A DNA stretch of 64,000 bases from Paraburkholderia fungorum. Lineage in GTDB: Bacteria > Pseudomonadota > Gammaproteobacteria > Burkholderiales > Burkholderiaceae. The DNA is taken from positions 434,001-498,000 of the forward strand of contig NZ_CADFGE010000001.1 in assembly GCF_902833645.1 (NCBI RefSeq), written 5' to 3'. The notes under the pieces were generated by a model. The model saw only the letters and a program-made list of their open reading frames with translations. It did not search any database and was not told the origin of the DNA. The position numbers and the translations under genes were made by a program. This document shows positions 54,327 through 63,253 of the stretch, piece after piece (the stretch's first letter is position 1; every line of letters starts with the position of its first letter).

Positions 54327-54503
54327 TCAGTGAATACCGGCCGCCAGCCACGTCCGCACGAGCGGGATCATATGTTCACCGGCCAGCATGCCGAGCAGGC
54401 CGACTAGCGCGACCGTCGGCGGGGCCGGCGACTTCACCTGCATGATGCTGTACAGCAGACCGACCACGACGCCGGCAACAAGCGAGATCAAATACGCTTT
54501 CAT
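54327..54503 (-). CDS. XapX-domain membrane protein
   Basis: 58 residues from the ATG at 54503. MKAYLISLVAGVVVGLLYSI followed by SPAPPTVALVGLLGMLAGE is the complete XapX domain: two helices around an SPAPP motif. Function unknown, but these proteins are usually encoded beside oxidoreductases. Here it follows the quinone oxidoreductase gene by 55 bp on the same strand, so co-transcription is likely. Confidence 0.83.
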   Translation of the reverse strand: MKAYLISLVAGVVVGLLYSIMQVKSPAPPTVALVGLLGMLAGEHMIPLVRTWLAAGIH

Positions 54504-54558
54504 GTTCGATAAACCCATCTGAAATGCGGGCCGCCACGCCCGCTGGTCGCTTCGGCAG

Positions 54559-55524
54559 TTACATCGTGATGACGATCCGGCCGCGCGTGCCGGCGGCCAC
54601 TGCCTCATAGGCTTCGCGAGTCCGTTCGAGCGGGAATTCCTGCGCGATGGCCGGCCCTTGCAGCTTGCCGCTTTCGAAGCCTTCCACCAGCGCGGTCATC
54701 AGCGGTGCCGATTCGGCGACGCCCAGCTTGGCGCTGTCCACGCCGAGGAGTTGCGTTTCGTTGTGGTAGAAATCGATCAGATCGAATTCCACGCGACGCT
54801 GGCCCGTGGCGCTGATCTCCAGCACCCGGCCGCGTCGTTTGACGAGACTTAGTGCAGTCTGAAACGCGACACCGCCGACGGTGTCGTACACCACATCCGC
54901 ACCGGCGCCGCCGGTTAGCGCCTTCAGGCGCGCCGTCACGTTTTCGTCGAGCGGGACGTACTCGTCGAGCAAACGCGCCGCCGGGGTGTCGGCGGAAAGC
55001 GGATGACGGTCGACCCCGATCACGCGGGCGCCCCGTGCTTTCGCGATTTGCACCACCGCGCCGCCGACAGCGCCGCCCGCCCCGATCACGGCAATCGTTT
55101 CGCCTGCCTGCAGATGGGCGTACTCGACCGTGCCGAGCCACGCGACCACGAAGCTCACGCCGATCGCGGATGCCTGCGCATGGCTGAGCGTAGCGGGTTT
55201 GCGCGACAAGGCGGTGAGCGGAATCTTGATGAACTCGGCGTGGGTGCCGTCGCGTGTGAAGCCGATGTCGCCGCCCGTGCCCCAGACTTCCGCGCCGAGC
55301 CAGGCGGGCGGGCCATCCACCACGACGCCGCTGAAGTCGCGGCCGGGCGTGCGCGGCAGGACCGTGTGCTCGAAATGGCCGGACACGTTCTTGACGTCGC
55401 TCGGATTCACCGAGGCCGCCTTGATTTGCACCACGGCGCTATCCGCGTCGGCTTGCGGCGTCGGCAGATCGACGATTTCGAGTACCTGGGGTTGGCCAAA
55501 AGTCTTGAACTGAATCGCTTTCAT
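54559..55524 (-). CDS. Zinc-independent quinone oxidoreductase (MDR family)
   Basis: 321 residues, full length. A GroES-like N-terminal domain with VNPSDVKNVSGHF and a Rossmann domain with VIGAGGAVGGAVVQIAKARG (NADPH) are present. Zinc ligands of alcohol dehydrogenases are absent, pointing to the QOR/crotonyl-reductase-like branch. AGGAG upstream of the ATG. Substrate unknown. It probably forms an operon with XapX. Confidence 0.87.
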   Translation of the reverse strand: MKAIQFKTFGQPQVLEIVDLPTPQADADSAVVQIKAASVNPSDVKNVSGHFEHTVLPRTPGRDFSGVVVDGPPAWLGAEVWGTGGDIGFTRDGTHAEFIKIPLTALSRKPATLSHAQASAIGVSFVVAWLGTVEYAHLQAGETIAVIGAGGAVGGAVVQIAKARGARVIGVDRHPLSADTPAARLLDEYVPLDENVTARLKALTGGAGADVVYDTVGGVAFQTALSLVKRRGRVLEISATGQRRVEFDLIDFYHNETQLLGVDSAKLGVAESAPLMTALVEGFESGKLQGPAIAQEFPLERTREAYEAVAAGTRGRIVITM

Positions 55525-55690
55525 CGCTTGTTACTCCTGTCAGGTCTTGTGCTGCTTCGTGCAGCGGATGAGCGTAGTCTACGTGGCCGGTATGGAAGCG
55601 TTGAGACAAAGACTTTCGAATTTCGGACAAAACGCGGTGTGGGCTGGCCGACTGCCGCTGTTGGGCTGGGGAACGGCCAGCGCGCCGGGC

Positions 55691-56542
55691 TCACCCGTTC
55701 GTGGCGTGCGTGGACTGCCCGTCTTGCACGGGCTCCGGCGCACTACCGGCCGCGTTCGCCTCGCCCAGCGTCGCGCCCGGATCGAAGCCGGTCGGCGGCG
55801 CGCCCAGCTCGCGCCGGAACATGTCGCTGAAGCTGCTCGGCTGGAAACCCAGCGAGCGGGCGATGCTGCTGACCGGGCGTCCCTCGGCGAGACCTGATAC
55901 GGCGACCGCCAGTTGCACCTGGCGCCGCCATTCGGCAAAACCAAGCCCCAACTCGCGAGTAAAGAGACGCGCCAGCGTGCGCACGCTGGCGCCGACCGAC
56001 GCCGCATGCTGTTCGAAGCTGATCGCGATCGAGGGGTTATCGATGACCGCGCGGCACAAGGCGTCGAGCCGCCGGTCCGACGCATCGGGCAGCGCGATGC
56101 GCAGCGACGAGCGCGGGGCGTGCCCCAGCTCCAGCATCGCGAGACGATAGGCGGCGTCGAGATAGGTCTCGTCGCGAGCATGGGTGCGCTCGTGTTCGGC
56201 AATCGATGTGATGAGTTCACGCAACAGGCCGTTGATCTCGAACACGTCGCTGCGCTGACTCAGGTGGCCGACGTTGCGCTCGTGGAAATAGATATTGCGC
56301 ATTTCCACTTCGCTCATCATGTGGATGGAGTGAACGGTGCCGGCCGGCAGCCAGACCGCGCGCTGCGGCGGCACCACCAGCGCCTCGCGGCCGACTTCCA
56401 CCCACATCACGCCCGATACCGCGTACAGCACCTGTGCCCACGTATGGGAATGCGGGTCGATGCGCAGCCCGCGCGGATAGTGCCGGGCGAGGGAGCGGGC
56501 GTCGGCGTCGTCGTGAAGTTCGGGTGGGCGGGCTTTGGGCAC
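55691..56542 (-). CDS. AraC-family regulator with cupin-like N-terminal domain
   Basis: 283 residues. The N-terminal half has a cupin sensor with HSHTWAQVLYAVSGVMWVEVG and PAGTVHSIHM. Two HTH motifs fill the C-terminal third (SVGASVRTLARLFTRELG, VSSIARSLGFQPSSFSDMFR). A GTG start at 56542 is used. It lies upstream of the quinone oxidoreductase on the same strand with a 166-bp gap, so it could control that gene; the target is not proven. Confidence 0.86.
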   Translation of the reverse strand: MPKARPPELHDDADARSLARHYPRGLRIDPHSHTWAQVLYAVSGVMWVEVGREALVVPPQRAVWLPAGTVHSIHMMSEVEMRNIYFHERNVGHLSQRSDVFEINGLLRELITSIAEHERTHARDETYLDAAYRLAMLELGHAPRSSLRIALPDASDRRLDALCRAVIDNPSIAISFEQHAASVGASVRTLARLFTRELGLGFAEWRRQVQLAVAVSGLAEGRPVSSIARSLGFQPSSFSDMFRRELGAPPTGFDPGATLGEANAAGSAPEPVQDGQSTHATNG

Positions 56543-56658
56543 GGCGGTTCGCTTCGCTGTTCACGGTTCGCTCTTCGCGCATGAAGAGCGTGGACCGGGT
56601 GGTCCGTGTGCGAAGCATAGCGCGAGGCGTGCAACGGTGGCTATTGCGCGCGGTTCGC

Positions 56659-57612
56659 CTACGTACGATGTCCCATCATGAGCAGCAGCAACGACAAGGT
56701 CACCACCGATCCCACCGTCGACAGCAAGATCGTGCGGGAGGTGATATGCGCCTCGCGGCGGTAGAACTCGGCCAGCATGAACGGGCCGGTGCCGGTGGGC
56801 AGCGCGGCCAGCACGACGGCCATTTCGACCAGCGCGGACGAGAGCCCGAACACGCGCGCCGCGAGCCACCAGGTCAGCGCCGGCTGTCCCAGCAGCTTGA
56901 CGCCGCTCAGCAGCAGCGCGATACCGCGCGTGCCGGTGCCGGTTTCGGACGATGGACGTTTTTCTGCGAGGAACAGGCCAAGGCTGACCAGCGCACACGG
57001 ACTGGCAGCGCCGCTCAACAGCTTCAGAAAGGTCTCCGCGCTTTGCGGCAATGCGACGTGAGTGGCCGCCAGCAGCACGCCCGCAATCGGCGACACGATC
57101 AACGGATTGCGCGCCAGCGAGCCCAGCACTTTCAGCCCCAGCTTGTGCGGCGTGCGTTCGGTCTGCAAGCCGACTTCGATCAGCACGATGGCAAGCGCAA
57201 ACAGCACGCACGCGACGAGGATCGTGGCGATCGTGGTCGGCGTCAGGCTGGCCGCGCCGAACGCGATCATGCCAAGCGGAAAGCCGATGTAGCCGGTGTT
57301 CGGATACGACGCCGCAATGGCGTCGACGCTCGCGTCAGCCAGATGGCGGCCGCTGAACATACGGATGGCGAGAATCGGCAGAAACGCGCCGAGGCAACCG
57401 ATCGAAAATGCCGCGACGAAGGCCGGTTGATAGAGCTGCTGCCACGTGGCATGCGCCATGGTGTCGAACAGCAGCGCCGGCAATGCCAGCCATACAACGA
57501 AGCGATTTAGTTCGGACGCGCTGTTCGGTCCGAGCACGCCGCGCCGGCGGCAGGCAAAGCCCGCGAAAATCAGGCCGAATACGGGAAGAAGAATCTCTAG
57601 AGTGGCTAACAT
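56659..57612 (-). CDS. AEC-family (auxin efflux carrier-like) transporter
   Basis: 317 residues from the ATG at 57612; the frame to 57720 covers the promoter region and is not used. About ten hydrophobic helices; ASYPNTGYIGFPLGM and NPLIVSPIAGVLLA are the family motifs of the two repeats. It transports organic acids or related anions (malonate/malate in known cases). It is divergent from a LysR gene at 57737, which probably regulates it. Confidence 0.86.
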   Translation of the reverse strand: MLATLEILLPVFGLIFAGFACRRRGVLGPNSASELNRFVVWLALPALLFDTMAHATWQQLYQPAFVAAFSIGCLGAFLPILAIRMFSGRHLADASVDAIAASYPNTGYIGFPLGMIAFGAASLTPTTIATILVACVLFALAIVLIEVGLQTERTPHKLGLKVLGSLARNPLIVSPIAGVLLAATHVALPQSAETFLKLLSGAASPCALVSLGLFLAEKRPSSETGTGTRGIALLLSGVKLLGQPALTWWLAARVFGLSSALVEMAVVLAALPTGTGPFMLAEFYRREAHITSRTILLSTVGSVVTLSLLLLMMGHRT

Positions 57613-57674
57613 CGGTGCAAAAGGTAGGGGCGCGGAGAACGATGCGCCAGCGTAGTGGCTTGCGTTGATACAAT

Positions 57675-57699
57675 CCAATACTGTTTTTTTAGTCCAATA
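57675..57699. promoter_or_regulatory. Direct repeat between AEC transporter and LysR genes
   Basis: CCAATA occurs at 57675-57680 and 57694-57699 in an AT-rich spot between the divergent starts, around a run of seven T. A period of 19 bp puts both on nearly the same helix face. Candidate LysR site, based on position. Confidence 0.35.
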
Positions 57700-57736
57700 A
57701 TACCTTTTCTGCATCGTCAATCAGCCCGAGGGCGTC

Positions 57737-58603
57737 GTGATCGATATCAAGCCGTTGCGCTACTTCGTGACACTCGCCGAGACGCGACATTTCGGCCGTG
57801 CGGCGGCGCGCCTGAATCTGTCGCAGCCGCCGTTGAGCCGGCAACTGGCGGCGCTGGAGGCGAGTCTCGGTGTGACGCTGCTCGAGCGCAGTCCGCGCAG
57901 TGTCACGCTGACCGCGGCAGGCGAGCGCTTTTACGCCGATGCGAAGGCGATCCTTGCGTCGGTGGAGCAGGCGGTCAGCAATGCCCAGGCGGCGGCGCAC
58001 GGCGACGCCGGCAAGCTGGCCATCGGTTTTACGATGTGTGCCGCGTACAACGTCGTGCCTGGCTATGCGCGCGCGTTCGGCGCGGCGTTTCCCGAGGTCG
58101 CATTGAATCTGCGCGAAGTCGTGTCGAACGATCTGGCCGCGCAGGTGCTGTCCGGGCAGATCGACGCGGCGATCATGTTTCCTGGCGTGCCCGACAAGGG
58201 CATCGCGACACGGACGATTCTGCGCGAGCCTTTGTGCGTGGCATTGTCGCGCAACCATCCGCGAGCGCGCGCACGGCGTCTGGCGATCGCGCAACTGGCG
58301 GCCGAGCCGTTCGTGCTGGCGTTGGAGGAAGTCGCGCCGAGCTTGCGCGCAACGATCCTCGAGCATTGCCGCTCGGGCGGCTTCGAACCGGATATCCGCT
58401 TTGAAGTGCAGTTGCAGCAGACCGTGCTCAGTCTCGTCGAAGAAGGCGTAGGGGTGGCGCTCGTGCCAGCCTCGATGCGTAAGGCGCAACTCGCGGGCGT
58501 GGTGTTCCGGCCGCTGGTCGATGCGCCGCTGATCGAGCAGGTGCTGGCGTGGTCGCCGGCTAATCGCAATCCGTGTCTGGCGCGGTTTCTTGAGTTGGCG
58601 TGA
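57737..58603 (+). CDS. LysR-family regulator
   Basis: 288 residues, full length. HTH LRYFVTLAETRHFGRAAARL and SQPPLSRQLAALEASLG; the effector domain has GFTMCAAYNVVPGYARAF and EEGVGVALVPASM. This N-terminal type resembles CbnR/BenM-like regulators of organic-acid metabolism. GTG start. It is divergent from the AEC transporter with 124 bp between starts, implying that it controls the transporter. Confidence 0.88.
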   Translation: MIDIKPLRYFVTLAETRHFGRAAARLNLSQPPLSRQLAALEASLGVTLLERSPRSVTLTAAGERFYADAKAILASVEQAVSNAQAAAHGDAGKLAIGFTMCAAYNVVPGYARAFGAAFPEVALNLREVVSNDLAAQVLSGQIDAAIMFPGVPDKGIATRTILREPLCVALSRNHPRARARRLAIAQLAAEPFVLALEEVAPSLRATILEHCRSGGFEPDIRFEVQLQQTVLSLVEEGVGVALVPASMRKAQLAGVVFRPLVDAPLIEQVLAWSPANRNPCLARFLELA

Positions 58604-58748
58604 AGGGGGAGCATTTTGATGGGACGCTGCGAGTGCCACTTGGACACCGCAGGGATTTTTGCGGCGACCCTGACGTGCAAAAAATCTGCGATCATCCTTG
58701 GCACCCTTTAACGCCTCTCAATCCCAAAGCGTTCAACCCCAGCCACCC

Positions 58749-59285
58749 ATGCCCACCCACCCCACGCTCCTCACCACCGACCGTCTGATCATGCGTCCGC
58801 ACACGCGCGACGATTTCCTCGAGAGCTATGCGATGTGGTCCGATCCCGAGGTGATCCGCTACATCGGCGGCAAGCCGTTCACACGTGAAGAGGTCTGGGC
58901 GCGCCTGCTGCGTTACGCCGGACATTGGGCGATGCTGGGATACGGTTACTGGGTGGTGCGGGAAAAGGACAGCGGCCGGTTCCTGGGTGAAGTCGGCTTT
59001 GCCGACTACCACCGCGATATCGAACCTTCGTTGATGAACACACCTGAGATCGGTTGGGCACTCGACCCCGCCGTCCACAATCGCGGCTACGCGACCGAAG
59101 CGGTGCGTGTGGCACTTGCGTGGGCCGACACGCGGTGGCCTGACGGCGAGACTGTCTGCATCATCGCGCCGGAAAACCAGCCGTCATTGCGTGTCGCGCA
59201 CAAGTGCGGTTATCGCGAGCAACATCGGACGACGTATAAAGGCAAACCAACCATCGTGCTGCGGCGAGCAGCAGGCATTGCCTGA
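58749..59285 (+). CDS. GNAT-family acetyltransferase (RimJ/RimL type)
   Basis: 178 residues from the ATG at 58749, whose upstream has no Shine-Dalgarno. LLTTDRLIMRPHTRDDFLES opens the fold, IGWALDPAVHNRGYATEAVR is the acetyl-CoA loop, and NQPSLRVAHKCGYREQHRT is the end motif. It resembles acetyltransferases of ribosomal-protein or small-molecule amines; acceptor unknown. It converges with another GNAT gene of a different subgroup. Confidence 0.84.
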   Translation: MPTHPTLLTTDRLIMRPHTRDDFLESYAMWSDPEVIRYIGGKPFTREEVWARLLRYAGHWAMLGYGYWVVREKDSGRFLGEVGFADYHRDIEPSLMNTPEIGWALDPAVHNRGYATEAVRVALAWADTRWPDGETVCIIAPENQPSLRVAHKCGYREQHRTTYKGKPTIVLRRAAGIA

Positions 59286-59305
59286 ATCGTCGCGCGGCAT
59301 ATGCG

Positions 59306-59342
59306 CGGTTCACGCGCCGACACTCGGCCGGCGCGTGAACCG
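59306..59342. terminator. 14-bp stem hairpin between convergent genes
   Basis: CGGTTCACGCGCCG (59306-59319) is the exact complement of 59329-59342, with a 9-nt loop. It lies between the two convergent GNAT genes. No long T-run follows on either strand, but the stem is strong enough for a bidirectional terminator. Confidence 0.6.
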
Positions 59343-59372
59343 GCTGTCTTATTGACCGCCGTACAGACCGTC

Positions 59373-60113
59373 TTATTGAGCGCCTTCGCTGGCCGCCGCC
59401 CGTTGCCGCGCTATCAGATCCACTAAGCGTTCAACCTGCTTGCCCTGCGCGTCGAAGTTGCCGGCATCGAGCCAGCGTACATAGCTCGGGCGCAGCGCGG
59501 GCCATTCACTGTCGATAATCGAAAACCACGCGGTGTCGCGATTGCGTTCGTGATACACGATCGCCTGCCGGAAGATGCCTTCGAACGTAAAGCCATAGCG
59601 CAACGCCGCTGTGCGCGACGGCCCATTGAGCGAATCGCACTTCCATTCGAAGCGGCGATAGCCGAGCTCGTCGAACACATGGCGCATGAGCAGGAACATC
59701 GCTTCCGTGGCAACGCGCGTGCGCTTCAGGAGCGGCGAAAAAGTGACGTGCCCGACTTCGATCACGCCGTTCGCGCGGTCGATGCGCATCAGCGCGAGTG
59801 TGCCGACGGCCTTCCCGGACGCGAGATCGATCACCGCGTAGTGCAGGGGATCCGGCGATGCAGCCATGCGCGTCAGATGTTCGCGATACGCGGCAAGGCT
59901 CTCAAACGGGCCAACCGCCAGATAGGTCCAGTCGCGGGCGTCGGCCGCCGAGCTATACGCTTCGTACAGGTCCGCCGCATGGCGCTCCACGTCCACCGAT
60001 TCGACCCGGCAGTAGCGGCCCAGCAGCGGCTCACGGCCGGGTGCCTGAGCGCCTTTCCAGCCCGGCACGGGGGCGCCGATCGGCTGCCCGAAAGCGTTAT
60101 GTCTGGGTTCCAT
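59373..60113 (-). CDS. GNAT-family acetyltransferase
   Basis: 246 residues, longer than most GNATs. It belongs to the group with YLAVGPFESLAAYREHLTRM, then IEVGHVTFSPLLKRTRVATE and FEWKCDSLNGPSRTAALRYG. AGGAGT precedes the ATG. Acceptor unknown. It is divergent from the MocR regulator at 60221 with about 107 bp between starts, so it is the likely target of that regulator. Confidence 0.86.
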   Translation of the reverse strand: MEPRHNAFGQPIGAPVPGWKGAQAPGREPLLGRYCRVESVDVERHAADLYEAYSSAADARDWTYLAVGPFESLAAYREHLTRMAASPDPLHYAVIDLASGKAVGTLALMRIDRANGVIEVGHVTFSPLLKRTRVATEAMFLLMRHVFDELGYRRFEWKCDSLNGPSRTAALRYGFTFEGIFRQAIVYHERNRDTAWFSIIDSEWPALRPSYVRWLDAGNFDAQGKQVERLVDLIARQRAAASEGAQ

Positions 60114-60183
60114 GTGTGTACTCCTGTGGATAGGGATCGTCGTTGCTTACGGAGAACGATACGGCAAACGTGGTATGTTAAAA

Positions 60184-60216
60184 AGATCCAGCGCAACAGC
60201 ATTTGATAGATCCAGC
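60184..60216. promoter_or_regulatory. Direct repeat AGATCCAGC, candidate MocR operator
   Basis: AGATCCAGC occurs exactly at 60184-60192 and 60208-60216, a period of 24 bp, directly before the regulator start at 60221. MocR-type regulators bind such direct repeats. Both copies lie between the divergent GNAT and regulator genes. Inferred role: autoregulation and control of the GNAT gene. Confidence 0.55.
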
Positions 60217-60220
60217 CACA

Positions 60221-61768
60221 ATGATCGAGATCATAGGCCCGCTCGCCAATCCGGCCGCCGGTAGCGTCGAAAAGTCCGTGCCCCTGCAGAAACAACTGAT
60301 TGAGCGTTTGCAGCAGGCCATCCTCGCCGGGCGCTTGCCGGCCGGGTCGCTGCTACCGTCGTCACGCCTGCTGGCCGCGGAGATGGGCGTGTCGCGCAAT
60401 ACCGTGGTGATCGCGTACGAGCATCTGGCCGCGGTTGGCTATGTGGTGGCCGATAAAAAGGGCACACGCGTGAGTCCGCTCTCCAGTCCGGCGGCACGCG
60501 GTGAACCGCAAACCCTGCCGCCCGCGCCGAACGTCGCCTACGCGGCACGCGTCGAGCAATTCACGGCAACGCGCACCCACGTCGACAACACCTTGCCGAT
60601 GACTCCCGGCACCCCCGCGCTGGATCGCTTTCCTGTGGCCGCCTGGCGGCGCGCGCTGGAACGTTCGATGGAGCGTGCGCTGCCAATGGCGCTCGGCTAC
60701 GGCGACCCGACCGGCGAGCCGGCGCTGCGCGACGCGATCGCCGGGCATTTGCGGATGGCGCGCGGCGTGCGCTGCGACGGCTCGCAGGTGATCATCACCG
60801 AAGGCGCGCAGGAGGCGCTGAACCTGTGCGTGCGGCTGTTCACCAATCCCGGCGACATCGCGTGGGTGGAAGATCCGGGCTATCGCGGCGCCAAGGCGGC
60901 GTTCAATCTCGGCGACCTGACCATGGTGCCGATGCCGGTGGACCCCGAAGGCATCGCGGTGCCGCCCGACGCATGGGACACACATCCGCCCAGGCTGATC
61001 TACACGTCGCCCGCCCATCAGTATCCAACCGGTGCGGTGCTCTCGGTGGCGCGTCGGCTCGAGTTGATTGCCCAGACGCGCCGCTGCGGCGCCTGGCTGA
61101 TCGAAGACGACTACGACGGCGAATTCCGCCACACCGGCGAGCCGATCGCCAGCATGCAGGGTCTGGTCGACGACGCGCCGGTTCTGTACGTCGGCTCATT
61201 CAGCAAAACCATGTTTCCGGCCTTGCGCATCGGCTTCGTGGTGTTGCCGCGCGCCATTGCCGCGCACACAGCCGTGGCGTTGCAGGAGACGTTGCGTGGC
61301 GGGCATCGTCTGGAGCAACTGGCGCTGTCGCATTTCATCGACAGCGGCGAATTCGGGCGGCATCTGGGCCGCATGCGGCGTTTGTACCGGGAGCGCCAGC
61401 AGGCGCTGCGCGATGCGCTCGCCGAACACTTCGCGCCGTCGCAGATTCTGGGCGGCAATTGCGGCATGCATCTGACGCTGCGCTTGCCGCCGTCTATTTC
61501 CGATCGGACCCTCGCGGCACGCGCGCTGGCCGAGCGGCTCAATCCGCGTGCGCTGTCGGGTTTTGCATTGCAGCAGCGCGACGAGGCAAACGGACTTGTG
61601 ATCGGCTATGGCAGCACGCCGGCCGGGCAACTGGCGCCGGCTGTGCGGGTTCTGGCCAGGCTGGCGCGCGCGATGGCAGGCGAGTCGGGCGGCGCCTTGG
61701 CAAATAGGGCGGAAAGCAGGTCGACAGGCGGATCGACGAGCGCAACAGCACGCAGGCGCGCCGTGTAA
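60221..61768 (+). CDS. MocR/PdxR-like regulator (GntR HTH plus aminotransferase-fold domain)
   Basis: 515 residues from the ATG at 60221 (a TTG at 60203 lies inside the repeat region). The winged helix is in LQKQLIERLQQAILAGRLPA and VSRNTVVIAYEHLAAVGYVV. The aminotransferase fold has EDDYDGEFRHTG and the PLP lysine in VGSFSKTMFPALRIGF. It has the same architecture as the regulator at 5786 but is clearly divergent in sequence. The likely target is the adjacent GNAT gene. Confidence 0.88.
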   Translation: MIEIIGPLANPAAGSVEKSVPLQKQLIERLQQAILAGRLPAGSLLPSSRLLAAEMGVSRNTVVIAYEHLAAVGYVVADKKGTRVSPLSSPAARGEPQTLPPAPNVAYAARVEQFTATRTHVDNTLPMTPGTPALDRFPVAAWRRALERSMERALPMALGYGDPTGEPALRDAIAGHLRMARGVRCDGSQVIITEGAQEALNLCVRLFTNPGDIAWVEDPGYRGAKAAFNLGDLTMVPMPVDPEGIAVPPDAWDTHPPRLIYTSPAHQYPTGAVLSVARRLELIAQTRRCGAWLIEDDYDGEFRHTGEPIASMQGLVDDAPVLYVGSFSKTMFPALRIGFVVLPRAIAAHTAVALQETLRGGHRLEQLALSHFIDSGEFGRHLGRMRRLYRERQQALRDALAEHFAPSQILGGNCGMHLTLRLPPSISDRTLAARALAERLNPRALSGFALQQRDEANGLVIGYGSTPAGQLAPAVRVLARLARAMAGESGGALANRAESRSTGGSTSATARRRAV

Positions 61769-61993
61769 GTTTTTACGTTTGTCCGCATGGCCCATGTCGC
61801 GCTATCGTGTCGTTTATGCGCGGCAATTCGAAAGTGCGCGACGTCGACGAATTGCCCGCAGGTCATGCCCAGCGCACCGCCCTGCCATATCGCATGACAC
61901 GCGGCGCCCGGCTGGCCCGGCCGCTGCCGGGTTTGGGCATGAAGCATGCCTTTGTTGTGCTTATCTATGACGATCTATCTGACTGGAGACAAC

Positions 61994-62323
61994 ATGAAGG
62001 AAATCGAACCGACCGCCTGGTTTGAGCTTGCTGCCCATGAACCTGTCCGCGAAGGCTGGTACGAGGTGCAGTTGACGAGCGGAGACACGGCATTTGCGAA
62101 ATATGGCGACGGCGTGTGGACCGAAAAACCGTTGCTGGTGTTCACGCACTGGCGCGGCCTGTCCGCCGACCCGTCGAAAGCGGCCGACGGCGAGGCAGAA
62201 TCGATCGGCGCCGAAGCCACCGCGGCTCAGGGCGTGCGCGCCGCATGGAACGCGTTTTTCCCGGGACTCGGCGAAGAACAGCACAAACCGTTGGACGCCA
62301 TGCCTAACGGCAAAGCACATTGA
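61994..62323 (+). CDS. Small hypothetical protein (109 aa)
   Basis: The ATG at 61994 has TGGAG 5-9 nt upstream. The N-terminal part (WFELAAHEPVREGWYEVQLT, FAKYGDGVWTEKPLLVFTHW) looks like a small beta domain with conserved aromatics, similar to phage/bacterial DUF551-like sequences, but I do not assign it firmly. The C-terminus is acidic and helical. The stretch 61769-61993 before it holds nothing else I can support. Confidence 0.65.
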   Translation: MKEIEPTAWFELAAHEPVREGWYEVQLTSGDTAFAKYGDGVWTEKPLLVFTHWRGLSADPSKAADGEAESIGAEATAAQGVRAAWNAFFPGLGEEQHKPLDAMPNGKAH

Positions 62324-62398
62324 GCATTGATTGACGGAATGCTTGAGCGGCAGCCGGTCGGCTGCCGCTCAACGCTTCGGCCGCCAATCTGCCGATCT

Positions 62399-63064
62399 CT
62401 ATTTTATTCGGGCAGCAAGCGTGGCCGCGTGCACCGCGGCGGCGAGGGCAATCGCCGGCGTAGTCAGCGGTTTCTTTCCGTGCGCGACCAACAAGGCTGC
62501 GCCCGCCATCGATGTTTGCGCAAACGCCACGACATCCGCGCCATTTTCGTAGGCGGTATCCGTAGCGGCGGCGATTGTGGACAGATAGCCCCCCGTGTCG
62601 CCCGCTTTAAAACACTCCCAGGCGCCGCTAATCAACTGAACCTCGACGCTCGCTGTGGTAAGCGTGGCGGCTTGAGCAAATAGGTGTGTGGTCGGGTCGA
62701 GTGTGGTGGATACGGTGCACAGCACGACAACCTTGCCGCCACTTTCCACTGCGCATTGAGCCAGCGCGGCATCGGCCCGCAAAACGGGCACCGGAGCGGC
62801 CTGTGCGACGAGGCCGTCGTCCACTGACGGGCTGAGCGTCGAACAGTTGAGCAACACGGCGTCTGCATTGTTCGTGAGCGTGAGGAGTACCTCGCGGGTT
62901 TGCGCCGCGATCTCGCCGGTCAACCCACCGGCGCGCTCAGCGGCCGCGAGCAAGTCCGCGCGGACGACATGCACAAGCTCGAGCGACTCGTATCCGGCGG
63001 CGCGGGCGGCCGCGTCGAATAGGGCGATGTTGCTGTTGGCGGTGTGCAAGCAGACGATACGCAC
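62399..63064 (-). CDS. Asp/Glu/hydantoin racemase-like protein with one conserved cysteine missing
   Basis: 221 residues from the GTG at 63064 (TTGGAG upstream); the longer frame to 63196 has no family sequence. MRIVCLHTANSN and LLNCSTLSPSVDDGL (Cys74) match the first half of the racemase fold. At the place of the second catalytic cysteine the sequence is DVVAFAQTSMAG, without Cys. It may therefore be a lyase, isomerase or decarboxylase relative rather than a two-base racemase. It is a stand-alone gene. Confidence 0.75.
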   Translation of the reverse strand: MRIVCLHTANSNIALFDAAARAAGYESLELVHVVRADLLAAAERAGGLTGEIAAQTREVLLTLTNNADAVLLNCSTLSPSVDDGLVAQAAPVPVLRADAALAQCAVESGGKVVVLCTVSTTLDPTTHLFAQAATLTTASVEVQLISGAWECFKAGDTGGYLSTIAAATDTAYENGADVVAFAQTSMAGAALLVAHGKKPLTTPAIALAAAVHAATLAARIK

Positions 63065-63253
63065 GGTCTCTCCAATGATTTGTGGCAGTTTTGCATTCTC
63101 GCCTGGATCGGCGGGACATAGCGCTCGCATGTGGAAACGACGCCGATCCGGCGGGTGCGGTGGCTCGCCCTCGTGGCGCTCATGACGCTGCGCCACTCGC
63201 TTTGCGCGTCCCCGCTACAATCTGCCTGATCCATTTGACGCGGAACAGCACGT

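Noticed and set aside
54153..54407. 84-codon plus-strand frame containing tandem QADE repeats
   Set aside because: It overlaps the XapX gene antisense and consists of a 12-bp duplication; no credible start.
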